64,000 nucleotides of DNA from CAZYSK01 sp964649415 (GTDB lineage Bacteria; Chloroflexota; Anaerolineae; B4-G1). The stretch lies in the NCBI GenBank assembly GCA_964649415.1, contig CAZYSK010000022.1:17444-81443 (forward strand), written 5' to 3'. Of the stretch, positions 17,902 to 26,918 are shown piece after piece. The notes under the pieces were generated by a model that had not been told where the DNA came from, did no database searches, and saw only the letters and a list, made by a program, of their open reading frames with translations. Within the stretch, counting starts at the first letter, position 1. Each line of letters opens with the position of its first letter. Position numbers and translations under genes: made by a program.

Positions 17902-18774
17902 ATGGAGTGGCTTGAAGTCAGTGTGACGGCGGAGAACGAGGCTGCGGAGGCTGTGGCCGAGGTTCTCTCCCGCTATGCCCCTGGCGGGGTCGCCATTGAG
18001 GCCGGGCCTGAGGGTTGGAACGCAGGCCCCGTTCTCGTGCGGGCATACCTGCCTGATGATGATGAACTGCGGGCGAACCAGCGCCGTATCTCCGAGGCGC
18101 TCGGGCACCTGGCACAGATTCGGCCCATACCCGCTCCGGTCTTCCATCCCGTCGCTGAAACAGATTGGGCGGAGGCGTGGAAGGAACGGCTAAACGTCCT
18201 TCGCGTTGGTCAGCACACCGTCATCCGGCCTTCGTGGCGGGATTACGCGCCTGCGCCTGGTGACGTCGTGATTGAATTGGACCCTGGAATGGCTTTTGGA
18301 ACGGGTCTGCATCCGACCACGCAGATGTGCCTCGTGGCGTTGGAAGAGCAGATGCGACCGGGGGCCACGGTGCTTGACCTGGGCACCGGCTCGGGAATCC
18401 TGGCGATTGCGGCTGCCAAGTTGGGCGCTGGGCGCGTGCTGGCCCTAGACAGCGATCCGGTGGCGGCTGAGACGGCACACAGCAACGTGGCGGCCAATGG
18501 GGTTCAGGGGGTTGTCACCGTGGCGGCTGGCTCTCTGGCGCAGGTCTCAGAGAGCTACGATCTGGTCGTGGTCAACATCCTGGCACACGTGATCGCCGAG
18601 ATGATCCGAGATGGGCTCGCAACGCTGGTACATGCTGGGGGCACGCTGACCGCCGCCGGCATCCTCGCTGGTCAGGAACCGGAGATCATTGCCGCGCTGG
18701 AGCAGGAGACTTTCGTCTCAGTGGAACTGCGACAGAGAGAGGACTGGGTGTGTCTGATAGCGACGCAAGCCTAG
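17902..18774 (+). CDS. prmA: Ribosomal protein L11 methyltransferase PrmA
   Basis: This 290-residue enzyme trimethylates ribosomal protein L11 using S-adenosylmethionine. It begins MEWLEVSV as in other PrmA proteins; a longer in-frame reading upstream would overlap the ThuA gene. The catalytic domain has the family signature [18 protein letters not shown] and the SAM motif [20 protein letters not shown]. The substrate motif [10 protein letters not shown] (NPPY-like in other methyltransferases) follows. The stop codon shares the four bases CTAG (18771-18774) with the stop of the convergent infA gene. Confidence 0.95.
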   Translation: MEWLEVSVTAENEAAEAVAEVLSRYAPGGVAIEAGPEGWNAGPVLVRAYLPDDDELRANQRRISEALGHLAQIRPIPAPVFHPVAETDWAEAWKERLNVLRVGQHTVIRPSWRDYAPAPGDVVIELDPGMAFGTGLHPTTQMCLVALEEQMRPGATVLDLGTGSGILAIAAAKLGAGRVLALDSDPVAAETAHSNVAANGVQGVVTVAAGSLAQVSESYDLVVVNILAHVIAEMIRDGLATLVHAGGTLTAAGILAGQEPEIIAALEQETFVSVELRQREDWVCLIATQA

Positions 18775-19028
18775 CGCCGCGAAGCAGCGTCTTGCCCAGC
18801 AGACCGTTTGTAGCGATACACGATTCGGCCCCGTGTCAGGTCATAGGGGGATAGTTCGACCCGGACTCGGTCGCCCAGCAGAATGCGAATGTAGTACTTT
18901 CGCATCTTGCCGGAGAGATAGGCGAGCACCTCGTGACCATTGTCAAGGCGTACGCGGAACTGAGTGCCGGGCAACGCTTCAATGACAGTGCCTTCTACGT
19001 CTATCTTGTCCTCTTTCGTCTTGGCCAT
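18771..19028 (-). CDS. infA: Translation initiation factor IF-1
   Basis: This 85-residue single OB-fold protein binds the 30S A site during initiation. [48 protein letters not shown] and [21 protein letters not shown] are diagnostic of IF-1. A short basic tail extends past the usual 72 residues. The gene stands alone on the minus strand and is convergent with prmA, with which it shares overlapping stop codons. In many bacteria infA lies in the alpha ribosomal operon; here it is separate. Confidence 0.96.
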   Translation of the reverse strand: MAKTKEDKIDVEGTVIEALPGTQFRVRLDNGHEVLAYLSGKMRKYYIRILLGDRVRVELSPYDLTRGRIVYRYKRSAGQDAASRR

Positions 19029-19174
19029 CTAGCTTACCTCACTGCACTGATTGCGATGGTTGCGAAGCACTCGGCATACTGCCAACTCTTCTCCGGCTCA
19101 CAGGTGGTCCGGTACGAAACCGCCTCGGTAGGCGTCTGTGCTCCCGCCGTGTCGTCGTAGGCGATGGCCTACGC

Positions 19175-20947
19175 CTAAGCTGCCGTTGCGGCGGGGGCCG
19201 GGGGTTCTTCTAGAGGCGTCTCTGTTGCCTTGACTGCCTCTTCCCCGACCTCTCTCTCACTCGCCTCACTGACCTCCACGTTGGACTCAGGCTCCGAGGT
19301 CACACGCTCCTCCTCCACGGCTTCGCCGGTCGGCGCCACAGCCTCGACCTTGGCTGCTGCAGCTTGCGTGCTGACCTCTACGCTGGGCTCAGGCTCCGAG
19401 ACCCCGGCCTCTTCATCCACCGCTTCGCCGGTCGGTGCCACGGCCTCGACCTCGGCTGCTGCAGCTTGCGTGCTGACCTCTACGCTGGGCTCAGGCTCCG
19501 AGACCCCGGCCTCTTCATCCACCGCTTCGCCGGTCGGTGCCACGGCCTCGACCTCGGCTGCTGCAGCTTGCGTTTCAACGTCTTCGCTGGGCGCGGCCTC
19601 GGGTTCGGCTTCTGATACCAGGGCTTCTTCCTCTGCTTTCTTGCTTGCCTCTTCGGCCTCGTGGAGTGCCTGCTGTTCCGCCACCCAGCGCTCCCATTCG
19701 CTTTTCCGTACCTGCTTGGCGCTCAAGGCGAGCCGTCTGCGCTGGCTGTCTATGCGGATAACCTTTACCAGCAGTGTTTCACCGGGATACACGATGTCTG
19801 TGGGGCGCAGCTCTGGAGTGCCGATCATCTCGCTGGCGTGGAGTAGTCCCTCCAGCCCCAGATCCAACTCGATGAAAGCCCCAAAGTCCAGTACGCGGGT
19901 GACTCGTCCCTCGATCAAATCCCCGATCTGGTACTCATCGTCCACCAATGTCCACGGGTCGGGCAGGAGTTTCTTCAGGCTCAGTGCAATACGTTTTCGC
20001 TGCCGGTCCACGTCCAGTACGTAGACGTCCACCTCCTGGCCCTTCTTGAGCACATTGTGAGGGTCGTCTACCCGGCGCCAGCTCATCTCCGACACATGGA
20101 CCAACCCATCGGCGCCGCCCAGATCAACGAAAGCGCCAAAGCTGGTGATGTCGCTGACCGTCCCGTGTCGTGTCTCGCCCACAACCAACTCGGACATGAC
20201 CCGTTCGCGCTGAACCTCTTGCCAGGCTCGCAGCGCCCGCCGTTGAGAGAAAATCAAGCGACGGCGACGGCGGTCTACTTCGATGACCTTGAGGCCAACG
20301 CGGTCCCCGATCTTCTCTTCCAGGCGACGACGACGCTCTTCCGGCGACAGTCGCCTGGGCAGCCCGACGACCTGCGATGCTGGGATGAAGCCGCGAATCT
20401 TGCCGAACCGGACAATGAGTCCGCCACGATTGAAGCCAGCGATCTCTCCCTCGTACAACTTGCCGCTTTTTGCCATCTCCTCTGCTTCGAGCCAGTCCTC
20501 GCAGAGACGTGCTTGATGGATGGACAAGATGGGATGGCCTTCCCTATCAGCGGGGCGAATCACAAATACCGGGAGTTCGTCGCCGACCTTGATCTCAGCA
20601 CGGGTTTCCTCATCCAGGCGTGACAGATCCTCCTGGTAGACGAAACCTTCTCGCTTGGTTCCGATATCCACTACCAAGCGCTGATCGTCGGCGGCCACGA
20701 TCACGCCATTGCGAATATCCCCATGGCGAGGTCGCTCGTAGTTGTACCCGTTGGTCAGGTACTCGTCCAAGGCTTGGTGAGTCATGGCCGGGGTGCCCTC
20801 GTCTTGGCTGGCCATGCCCTCATTGGCTGCGTTCTGCTCGGCTACATGGTGATTGGCCACGTCCTCACCGAGTGAATCCAGAGGGGGCGAACTCTGCTTG
20901 GCCGCGTCCTCGTTGCTTCCGTGGTCAGCTTGAATTACCGTGTTCAT
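19175..20947 (-). CDS. rpsA: 30S ribosomal protein S1, four S1 domains with a repetitive acidic tail
   Basis: This 590-residue protein has four S1 RNA-binding domains, at about residues 75-145, 155-225, 245-325 and 335-410. The third is a classic one (GTVSDITSFGAFVDLGGADGLVHVSEMSW) and the fourth ends in a similar GAFIELDLGLEGLLHASEM. Both ends are low complexity. The C-terminal 160 residues are acidic and contain a 34-residue repeat (EVEAVAPTGEAVDEEAG then VSEPEPSVEVSTQAAAA) in two identical copies and a third diverged one. It helps bind mRNA to the 30S subunit. A GAGGAG site and a leader of about 240 bases precede the start. Confidence 0.92.
   Translation of the reverse strand: MNTVIQADHGSNEDAAKQSSPPLDSLGEDVANHHVAEQNAANEGMASQDEGTPAMTHQALDEYLTNGYNYERPRHGDIRNGVIVAADDQRLVVDIGTKREGFVYQEDLSRLDEETRAEIKVGDELPVFVIRPADREGHPILSIHQARLCEDWLEAEEMAKSGKLYEGEIAGFNRGGLIVRFGKIRGFIPASQVVGLPRRLSPEERRRRLEEKIGDRVGLKVIEVDRRRRRLIFSQRRALRAWQEVQRERVMSELVVGETRHGTVSDITSFGAFVDLGGADGLVHVSEMSWRRVDDPHNVLKKGQEVDVYVLDVDRQRKRIALSLKKLLPDPWTLVDDEYQIGDLIEGRVTRVLDFGAFIELDLGLEGLLHASEMIGTPELRPTDIVYPGETLLVKVIRIDSQRRRLALSAKQVRKSEWERWVAEQQALHEAEEASKKAEEEALVSEAEPEAAPSEDVETQAAAAEVEAVAPTGEAVDEEAGVSEPEPSVEVSTQAAAAEVEAVAPTGEAVDEEAGVSEPEPSVEVSTQAAAAKVEAVAPTGEAVEEERVTSEPESNVEVSEASEREVGEEAVKATETPLEEPPAPAATAA
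19260..19565 (-). repeat. 102-nt tandem repeat in the rpsA tail
   Basis: Two identical 102-base units lie at 19362-19463 and 19464-19565, and a diverged third at 19260-19361. Each encodes 34 residues in frame, so slippage changes tail length without breaking the gene. Confidence 0.9.
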
Positions 20948-21192
20948 CGATTCGGATTACTCCTCGTTCGATACTACACCTCCAACAGTGAACCCAGCAT
21001 CGCCTAGCTTCACAGATCACCGACGTGCAGGCAATGCCGGGTTCAGGAAACGCGTCTGACGTTGGACAAATGCTCAATCAGGTCGCTTTATCCCTGCCTA
21101 CCTCGTACATCAGGCCAACTTGTCAGAAACGGCTCGGCGAAAGTATCCGTGCAAGAGGGGCAATATCTCTACAGTATCTAAAATGTATGTGT

Positions 21193-21220
21193 ATTCTATC
21201 ACGTCACGTGGGAATGTCAA
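21193..21220 (-). promoter_or_regulatory. Promoter of rpsA
   Basis: TTGACA (21215-21220) and TAGAAT (21193-21198) are 16 bases apart on the minus strand. The promoter begins directly after the stop codon of the upstream reductase gene. The leader to ATG 20947 would be about 240 bases, long enough for autoregulation by S1, though none is shown. Confidence 0.65.
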
Positions 21221-21221
21221 A

Positions 21222-22028
21222 TCATCCTACAATGATTTCTCCTCCATCCACCGGGATAGTTGCGCCGCTGATCCAGGTGACCTCCGGGGCTGCCAGGGTT
21301 ACCAGTACCTTTGCCACATCCTCGGTCGTCGTCATCCGACCGGCTGGGTTGCGCTTGAGCACTTCAGCGACGTAGGCTTCGTGCCCTGGGATGATGCGCA
21401 ACGCGGGCGTGTCTGTCACACCTGGCCGCAGGCAGTTGACGGCGATGCCGAGGTGGCCCAGTTCCAGGGCCAGTTGCCGCGCGTGGCTCTCCAATGCTGC
21501 CTTGGCTGCCGAGACCGCCCCGTACATGGGCGCTGCCCGGACTGCGCCCGCGCTCGAAAGCGCGTAGACCCGACTGCCGCTCGCCAACAGGTTTCGCCGC
21601 ACCATGTCTTGCACCCAGTAGACCAGGCTGTGTGCCATTACCCGCAGTGTCATGTCCATCTGCGCCTCATTGACTGCGTCCTCAGGGTCGTCGGCTATGA
21701 GGGGCAACAGTGAGCCGAAGGCCAGCGAGTGCAGCATGAAGTGGATGCTCGTATGTGGACCTTCCCCCAGTGTCTCCTCGACTCGGTCGAGCACGCGTGC
21801 CCGCTTGCGTGCGTCGGCCGCGTTTCTGTTGAAGAAGACGGCCTTTTGACCCAGCGCTTCAACGTCGGCCACGACCTGCTTGGCGCGGGGGAGCGTCGCT
21901 CTGAGGTCGAGGTGTACGCCGAATATGTTCATTCCTGCGCTCGCCAGGGCCCGCGCCGTCGCTGCGCCGAACCCACTTGATGCACCCAAGATGAGTGCCC
22001 ACCGGCCTTCCAGTCCGTTGCTGCTCAC
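21222..22028 (-). CDS. Enoyl-ACP reductase-like SDR (FabI/FabL group)
   Basis: This 268-residue short-chain dehydrogenase has the cofactor motif GASSGFGAATARALA at residue 15, and a catalytic tyrosine and lysine spaced Y-x6-K (YGAVSAAK) instead of the common Y-x3-K. That spacing is the mark of enoyl-ACP reductases FabI, FabL and FabV-like enzymes. HFMLHSLAFGSLLPL also resembles the FabI/FabL substrate region. It probably catalyses the last reduction of fatty acid elongation. It is monocistronic and leftward. The distinction between FabI and FabL cannot be made here. Confidence 0.8.
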   Translation of the reverse strand: MSSNGLEGRWALILGASSGFGAATARALASAGMNIFGVHLDLRATLPRAKQVVADVEALGQKAVFFNRNAADARKRARVLDRVEETLGEGPHTSIHFMLHSLAFGSLLPLIADDPEDAVNEAQMDMTLRVMAHSLVYWVQDMVRRNLLASGSRVYALSSAGAVRAAPMYGAVSAAKAALESHARQLALELGHLGIAVNCLRPGVTDTPALRIIPGHEAYVAEVLKRNPAGRMTTTEDVAKVLVTLAAPEVTWISGATIPVDGGEIIVG

Positions 22029-22168
22029 GTTACCTCCTATCTCTGTCTATGCTATGAATTCGCAGGACATCGCGTACGGTGCGTGAGGGTGCGTCTCACG
22101 TATGACAACACCTGGTCGCCACACTCGATGCGCTTTCGGCGGGAACTAGCGTGTGGCGTCCACTGGCC

Positions 22169-22197
22169 TTGTGCCAGCCCTTCGATCACGGTAGAAT
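22169..22197 (+). promoter_or_regulatory. Nearly leaderless promoter of the DUF402 gene
   Basis: TTGTGC (22169-22174) and TAGAAT (22192-22197) are 17 bases apart. The -10 box ends 8 bases before ATG 22206 and there is no ribosome binding site, so the mRNA would begin at or very near the start codon. Confidence 0.5.
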
Positions 22198-22205
22198 ACG
22201 ATCCT

Positions 22206-22682
22206 ATGGGATCGATCACCGTCCGGAAACTCGATCACGTTGGGAGCGAGGTCTTTGCCTATCCCGGGCAGGTCGTGCAGCGCAGCGACAGCGCAGTTGT
22301 GCTACGCACCGCATGGGACCGTGCCCCGCGCGACCTTGGCTACGTGGTCCTCGAGCCCAATGACCGCTGGACGGAGTATTTCTACACTGACCGATGGTAC
22401 AATATATTCCGGATCTGCACCAGCGATGGTCACCTGAAGGGATGGTATTGCAACATCACACGACCTGCCCGCATCAGTGCCGAGGAAGTCAGCGCTGAAG
22501 ACCTGGCGCTTGATCTGTGGGTCGCACCGGATGGCGACATGCGCGTCTTGGACGAGGATGAGTTCGCCGCGTTGCCCCTCTCTGCCGAGGAGCGGGCTGT
22601 CGCGCTGAGTGCTCTGGCTGAACTGGAGGCAATGGTCGCCCAGAACGCGGCGCCTTTCGACGCAGGGTCGGGTGATGCGTAG
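22206..22682 (+). CDS. DUF402 family protein
   Basis: This 158-residue protein matches the DUF402 (FomD/SA1684-like) fold: GYVVLEPNDRWTEYFYTDRWYNIFRI, then GWYCNITRPARI and DLALDLWVAPDGDMRVLDEDEF. Characterised members are metal-dependent nucleotide hydrolases acting on nucleoside di- or triphosphates or related esters. The conserved Asp/Asn positions of that group are visible. ATG 22206 was chosen because the conserved region starts there and a promoter abuts it. Its stop overlaps the start of the next gene by 8 bases. Confidence 0.75.
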   Translation: MGSITVRKLDHVGSEVFAYPGQVVQRSDSAVVLRTAWDRAPRDLGYVVLEPNDRWTEYFYTDRWYNIFRICTSDGHLKGWYCNITRPARISAEEVSAEDLALDLWVAPDGDMRVLDEDEFAALPLSAEERAVALSALAELEAMVAQNAAPFDAGSGDA

Positions 22683-24699
22683 GACCACCAAGCCTCAGAA
22701 TTGGGAACTGTGGACGATGGTCGCGTTTCTGCTGCTGGGGGCGGCCCTACGCCTGATCGCGCTGACGAACGTGCCCCCAGGCCTGCGCTATGACGAGTTG
22801 CTCAACTATCGGATGGCCACGCGCGTGCTGGCGGGTGAGCGCCCGATCTACTTCACGGAATCGTGGGGGCACGAGCCCCTCTTCCACTACGTGCAGGCCG
22901 CCGTCATCGCGCTGACGAAGGGCTGCGACTGGAGCTTGCGCTTTCCTGCAGCGTTGTTCGGCCTGCTCGGGATAGTCGCCGCCTGGCTGGTCGCGCGGCA
23001 GCTACATGGCGCGCGCGTTGCCATCGTGACCGCGGCAGGTCTCACGGTGTCGTTCTGGTCGGTCTTCTACAGCCGCCAGGGCTTGCGGGCCATCGCCGTC
23101 GCACCGCTTTCTTGCCTGGCCGTCTACTTCCTCTGGCGCGGGGCGGCGCGGTCGCCGGGACAGCGCTGGCGAGCAGCCGTGGATTCCATCTTGGCAGGTG
23201 TGTGCCTGGGGAGCCTGTTCTACGTCTACTTGGTCGCCCGGGTGTTTCCGCTCCTGCCGCTCGCGTGGGCGCTCTACTTGACGTTGTTTCATCGCCCCCG
23301 CTTCAAACGAGCCTGGTTCTGCCTGTTGTTCTCAGTACTCGTGGCGCTGCTGCTTGCCTCGCCGCTGATCTCTCTGCTGTACGCACACCCCGAGCTCGAA
23401 CAGCGCGTAGGACAGTTGACCGAGGGCTGGACGGCGCTGCGGGCAGGGGACCCGAGGCCCATTCTCCAACTGGGGGTTCAGGCAGTGGGGATGTTCTTCT
23501 GGCAGGGCCAGCGGGACTGGCTCTACAACGTCTACGGCCGCCCGGTGTTTGACCCGCTGACGGGGGCCTGTTTCCTGCTGGGCGTGTTGGTCTGCGTCCG
23601 GCGTTGGAGGCAGCCCCACTTCGCGCTCCTGCTGCTTTGGCTGGCGGTGGGCATTGCGCCGGCGGCAGTTGCCCCTCCGGCTGCCAGTCTGATCCACGCC
23701 ATCGCGGCACAAGCGCCGGCTTACATCGTGATGGCAGTGGGGGTCGAGGCCTTATGGCGCGTGTTGCAGAAGCGGCACGAGTGGGGCGGGGTGCTTGTGG
23801 CGGCCGTGCTGCTTGGGTTTCACGGATCACTCTCGGCCTATGCCTACTTCGTCACCTGGGCCAATGCGCCGGAGGTTCGGCAGCTCTATCAAGGCGGTGT
23901 CAGCGCCGTTGCCCAGGATCTGGATGCGCGCGAGCCACCCGGGGCGGTGGTCGTCGGCGCGCCGTACGTCAGCCGCTGGCATCCCTGGAACGTACTTGGA
24001 TTCGACTTGGCCCTGCGGCGGGATGACTTGGCCGTGCGGTGGTTCAACCCTGGCGGGGCCTGGATCTGGCCGGCAGGCACAGACCCCGTGACCTACTATT
24101 TCCCCATCGATCCACTGGGTGTGCAGGGCTTCCATCCGGGGTTGCAGGCGCTCTTCATGGCCGACGCGACCCTGCTGCCGGGTGCCGGCGCGGACTTCAC
24201 CGTCTTCCGCACGACCCATCCGGAAGCGTTGGAGGAGCGACTTGACGCGGTGGATGACGCGCTCCTAGCCTGGCCCCCGGACCTGGCACATCTGCCGTCC
24301 CCGGAATTGCCCCTCGCGTTTGGTGACCGCTTCGAGTTGTTGGGAACCGATCTGTTGGAGGAGGGCGTCGGGGCTGGCGGTGAGGTGCGCTTGATCACCT
24401 ATTGGGAGGTGCGAAGCGCCGATCCTGCCCCTGTGGTCGCCTTCGTGCATCTCACGTCTGATGGATATGATATCTGGGGGCAGCAGGATTGGCTCGACGT
24501 GCGACCGGCCGGGCTCCTGCCGGGTGATCGCTTTGCGCAAGTGCACGTGGTGCCCGTCGATCTGGAAACCCCGCCCGGTCGCTATCGCGCTCAACTGGGC
24601 CTCTACAACCCGGATACGCTGATGCGCTTGCCTATTGCGACAGGCGCGGACGTCGTTGCGGATCGGGTGTGGGTGGAGGATGTAGTGGTCTGGGAGTAG
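22675..24699 (+). CDS. GT-C membrane glycosyltransferase (ArnT/PMT-like)
   Basis: This 674-residue protein has about ten membrane segments and a C-terminal soluble domain of about 200 residues. Directly after the first membrane helix comes PPGLRYDELLNY with Asp40-Glu41, the metal or catalytic motif of the GT-C fold, and ESWGHEPLFHYVQAA follows as in polyprenyl-phosphate sugar transferases of families GT39 and GT83. The start ATG 22675 overlaps the DUF402 stop (22680-22682), so the two are translationally coupled. The C-terminal beta domain (EVRLITYWEVRSADPAPVVAFVHL) is typical of Chloroflexota members. Donor and acceptor are unknown. Confidence 0.82.
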   Translation: MRRTTKPQNWELWTMVAFLLLGAALRLIALTNVPPGLRYDELLNYRMATRVLAGERPIYFTESWGHEPLFHYVQAAVIALTKGCDWSLRFPAALFGLLGIVAAWLVARQLHGARVAIVTAAGLTVSFWSVFYSRQGLRAIAVAPLSCLAVYFLWRGAARSPGQRWRAAVDSILAGVCLGSLFYVYLVARVFPLLPLAWALYLTLFHRPRFKRAWFCLLFSVLVALLLASPLISLLYAHPELEQRVGQLTEGWTALRAGDPRPILQLGVQAVGMFFWQGQRDWLYNVYGRPVFDPLTGACFLLGVLVCVRRWRQPHFALLLLWLAVGIAPAAVAPPAASLIHAIAAQAPAYIVMAVGVEALWRVLQKRHEWGGVLVAAVLLGFHGSLSAYAYFVTWANAPEVRQLYQGGVSAVAQDLDAREPPGAVVVGAPYVSRWHPWNVLGFDLALRRDDLAVRWFNPGGAWIWPAGTDPVTYYFPIDPLGVQGFHPGLQALFMADATLLPGAGADFTVFRTTHPEALEERLDAVDDALLAWPPDLAHLPSPELPLAFGDRFELLGTDLLEEGVGAGGEVRLITYWEVRSADPAPVVAFVHLTSDGYDIWGQQDWLDVRPAGLLPGDRFAQVHVVPVDLETPPGRYRAQLGLYNPDTLMRLPIATGADVVADRVWVEDVVVWE

Positions 24700-24841
24700 C
24701 CCCTGCCGCCGTGCAGGTCGTCGTCGCCGGTGGGTCACTGGCTGACGTCCAGCCGCTAGCACATGCTGCGGAAAATCGCGTGGCTGGGCACAGCCAACAG
24801 GCAGGGCTTGGGACGCAAGTCCTGGGATGCTATGTGCGCCG

Positions 24842-26098
24842 TCAACGCTGGCGAGGCTCGTGTACCGCCCAATGCAGCCCGCCGAGACCGACCAGCCCAA
24901 TCGCAAAGGCTATGGCGAACAGCCCTGGATAGCCGAGCTGGCTGGCCAACCACCCGGCCACCATCGGTGACACGGCCGACGCGATCCCAGGGGCGGTATT
25001 GTTCAGACCGATGTACGTGGGACGCATGTCGGGTGTGGCGAATTCGAACGTGATCATCATGCCCGACAGATAGAATCCGGCGAAGCTGGCGCCATTGAGC
25101 GCGAAGACTAGGTGGAACCACGCCGGATCAGGTGCCAGGAGGGTGAGCCCCACGGAGAGTGTGCTGAGCAGGGTGCTGATCTCCAAGACCAGCTTATGCC
25201 CTCTGCGGTCGGCCAGCGTGCCAAACAGCAGGTTGCATGCCGCTTGGCCGATCAGCATGCTGGCGGTGAAGCGGCCTGCCTGGCTGTCGGGCAAGTGCCA
25301 GCGCTGCGTGGCGTAGACGATGACGAAACTGCTCGCCATGGTGCTCGTGGCGATGATGGCCCGGCTGAGCAGGTAGCGCCGGAAGTTCGTGTCGCTGCGC
25401 AGGACAGATGGCAGGCGACGCAGGTACGCGCGCTGAGAAACGGGAGATGCCTGGCTGACCTGGGCCGGCTCGCGCGTCAGTGCCAGAAACACCCACGAGA
25501 TGAACACCAGCGTCGCGGCTGCTGCGAAGCACCACATGTAGCCCCGGGGGAAGCCGTAGCGGTCGAGGAACCACGCGGCCACGGCCGCGCCTGCTACCCC
25601 GGCCGCCGTCCCTGCGAAATTGGTGATGCCAAAGAACTTGCCTCGCCGGTCGAGCGGGATGACCTTGGCCAGCATGTCTTGCCACCCGACGGCGACAGCG
25701 CCGGCTCCGATCGTGTGCCAGGCGAACAGCAGGAAGAAGAGTATCAGGGCCGCCGAGGGGGCGCGGGTGGCGAGCCACGCCGCGGGCACCATCAGAATCA
25801 GGGGCAGTCGTTCGGTGAATAGGCCCAGGTTCACGACCGCGAACTTCTTGCGCGGCAGTCTCTGTACCCAGTTGGCGGTGAAGATCTGCGGCAACAGCCA
25901 ACCCGTTGACGTGAGCGTCGCGAGCAGGCCGATGGCCAGCTTGCTGTCGGTGAAGCGGGTGACGTAGAGTGGCAGTATGGTGCTCGTGCTGATGAAGCTC
26001 ATGCCAAACCAGAAGGTCGCGCCGTCCAGCGTGTTGACGAGCGCGTTGTGACGGTAGTTGCGTTCTACCTCTCGTGCGAAGTCCGAATCTGAAGTCAT
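24842..26098 (-). CDS. Major facilitator superfamily transporter
   Basis: This 418-residue protein has twelve predicted membrane helices. Loop motifs include DRRGKFFGITNFAGTAAG between the halves of the first bundle and GTLADRRGHKLVLE between helices 8 and 9. Residues 1-15 are cytoplasmic and polar. I chose the ATG at 26098 because the conserved sequence begins there. It is the last gene of a leftward set with two glycosidase-type genes and a GT-C enzyme, so a sugar or glycoside substrate is plausible but only inferred. It is convergent with the GT-C gene at 22675, with 142 bases between them and no gene there. Confidence 0.82.
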   Translation of the reverse strand: MTSDSDFAREVERNYRHNALVNTLDGATFWFGMSFISTSTILPLYVTRFTDSKLAIGLLATLTSTGWLLPQIFTANWVQRLPRKKFAVVNLGLFTERLPLILMVPAAWLATRAPSAALILFFLLFAWHTIGAGAVAVGWQDMLAKVIPLDRRGKFFGITNFAGTAAGVAGAAVAAWFLDRYGFPRGYMWCFAAAATLVFISWVFLALTREPAQVSQASPVSQRAYLRRLPSVLRSDTNFRRYLLSRAIIATSTMASSFVIVYATQRWHLPDSQAGRFTASMLIGQAACNLLFGTLADRRGHKLVLEISTLLSTLSVGLTLLAPDPAWFHLVFALNGASFAGFYLSGMMITFEFATPDMRPTYIGLNNTAPGIASAVSPMVAGWLASQLGYPGLFAIAFAIGLVGLGGLHWAVHEPRQR

Positions 26099-26156
26099 CT
26101 GCGAGTTTTGCTCCTCTGAGTGCCTGACGGCCTGATCGGTGCGCAAGGTTGAACCG

Positions 26157-26918
26157 TCATTCCGGCCCCGTGCCCCGGCCTTCCACGGTGAAGCGGACGA
26201 TGAGCCCCAACGACGTCAGTACCAGGAGCCCCAGACCCGCCCATATCGGCCAGCCGACCCGGTGCGCAGGCTCCAGGATGAGCAGCGTGGCCGAATAGGG
26301 TGGGAAGACGTGTGGGAAAGCCTCCGCTACCGGAATGGCAGGCAACTCGCTGGCCAGATGCACGTCGTCCTGCAGCCATACACGCGCGTGCCCGGACGAG
26401 CGGAAGCCCTCTACGTTCAGCGTCGCTTCTCGCTCGTGGGTCGGGTCTTTGTTGATCACCATGATAGCCAAAGCGCCATCGTCGCGCAAGCTGGCGAACG
26501 CGGGCAGCAGTGCTTCGTCGGAGGATTCGGCGGCTACCTGCGTCGTGCCCCATTCGGCGTAGAGCCGATAGACGCCGTAGACCGGGCGTGGATCTTCTAC
26601 CTGTGCGTCCAGCGCGTCGGCCAGCATGGGCAGATCATCCAGGTTGTTGGGAAGCACATCGTTCTCGTCGCCGTAATTGCCGGCTGGGAAGCGCAGCAGG
26701 GTCACGCCGGCGGCCTGGTACTGGGCGATGTATGTGCCAGTCGTGTTCATCCACGGGCCGAAGTTCTGTCCGAACAGCAATGGATTGACCGAAGCCACCG
26801 TCTCGCCGGCCTGGATGGTGATGGCGGATTCGGGCTGCGCCGAGTCGCCGTACAGACGCGAGCCCATCATCGCCAACGCCAGCACAACCAGGGTGCTGAA
26901 TAGCAGATGCCTTTTCAT
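26157..26918 (-). CDS. Secreted glycosidase-like protein lacking its catalytic barrel
   Basis: This 253-residue protein has a signal peptide (residues 1-25), then the start of an arabinofuranosidase-like GH fold (VNPLLFGQNFGPWMNTTG, VTLLRFPAGNYGDENDVLPNNLDDLPMLADAL), a sudden change at about residue 105, the C-terminal beta-sandwich (RPVYGVYRLYAEWGTTQVAAESSDEALLPAFASLRDDG, MVINKDPTHEREATL), and a C-terminal membrane anchor (GLGLLVLTSLGLIVRF). Only the first and last parts of the enzyme are there; some 250-300 residues with both catalytic acids are missing, while the frame is kept. It overlaps the GH5 gene by four bases. It is either a relic that still makes a membrane-bound carbohydrate-binding protein or an assembly collapse. 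Confidence 0.65.
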   Translation of the reverse strand: MKRHLLFSTLVVLALAMMGSRLYGDSAQPESAITIQAGETVASVNPLLFGQNFGPWMNTTGTYIAQYQAAGVTLLRFPAGNYGDENDVLPNNLDDLPMLADALDAQVEDPRPVYGVYRLYAEWGTTQVAAESSDEALLPAFASLRDDGALAIMVINKDPTHEREATLNVEGFRSSGHARVWLQDDVHLASELPAIPVAEAFPHVFPPYSATLLILEPAHRVGWPIWAGLGLLVLTSLGLIVRFTVEGRGTGPE

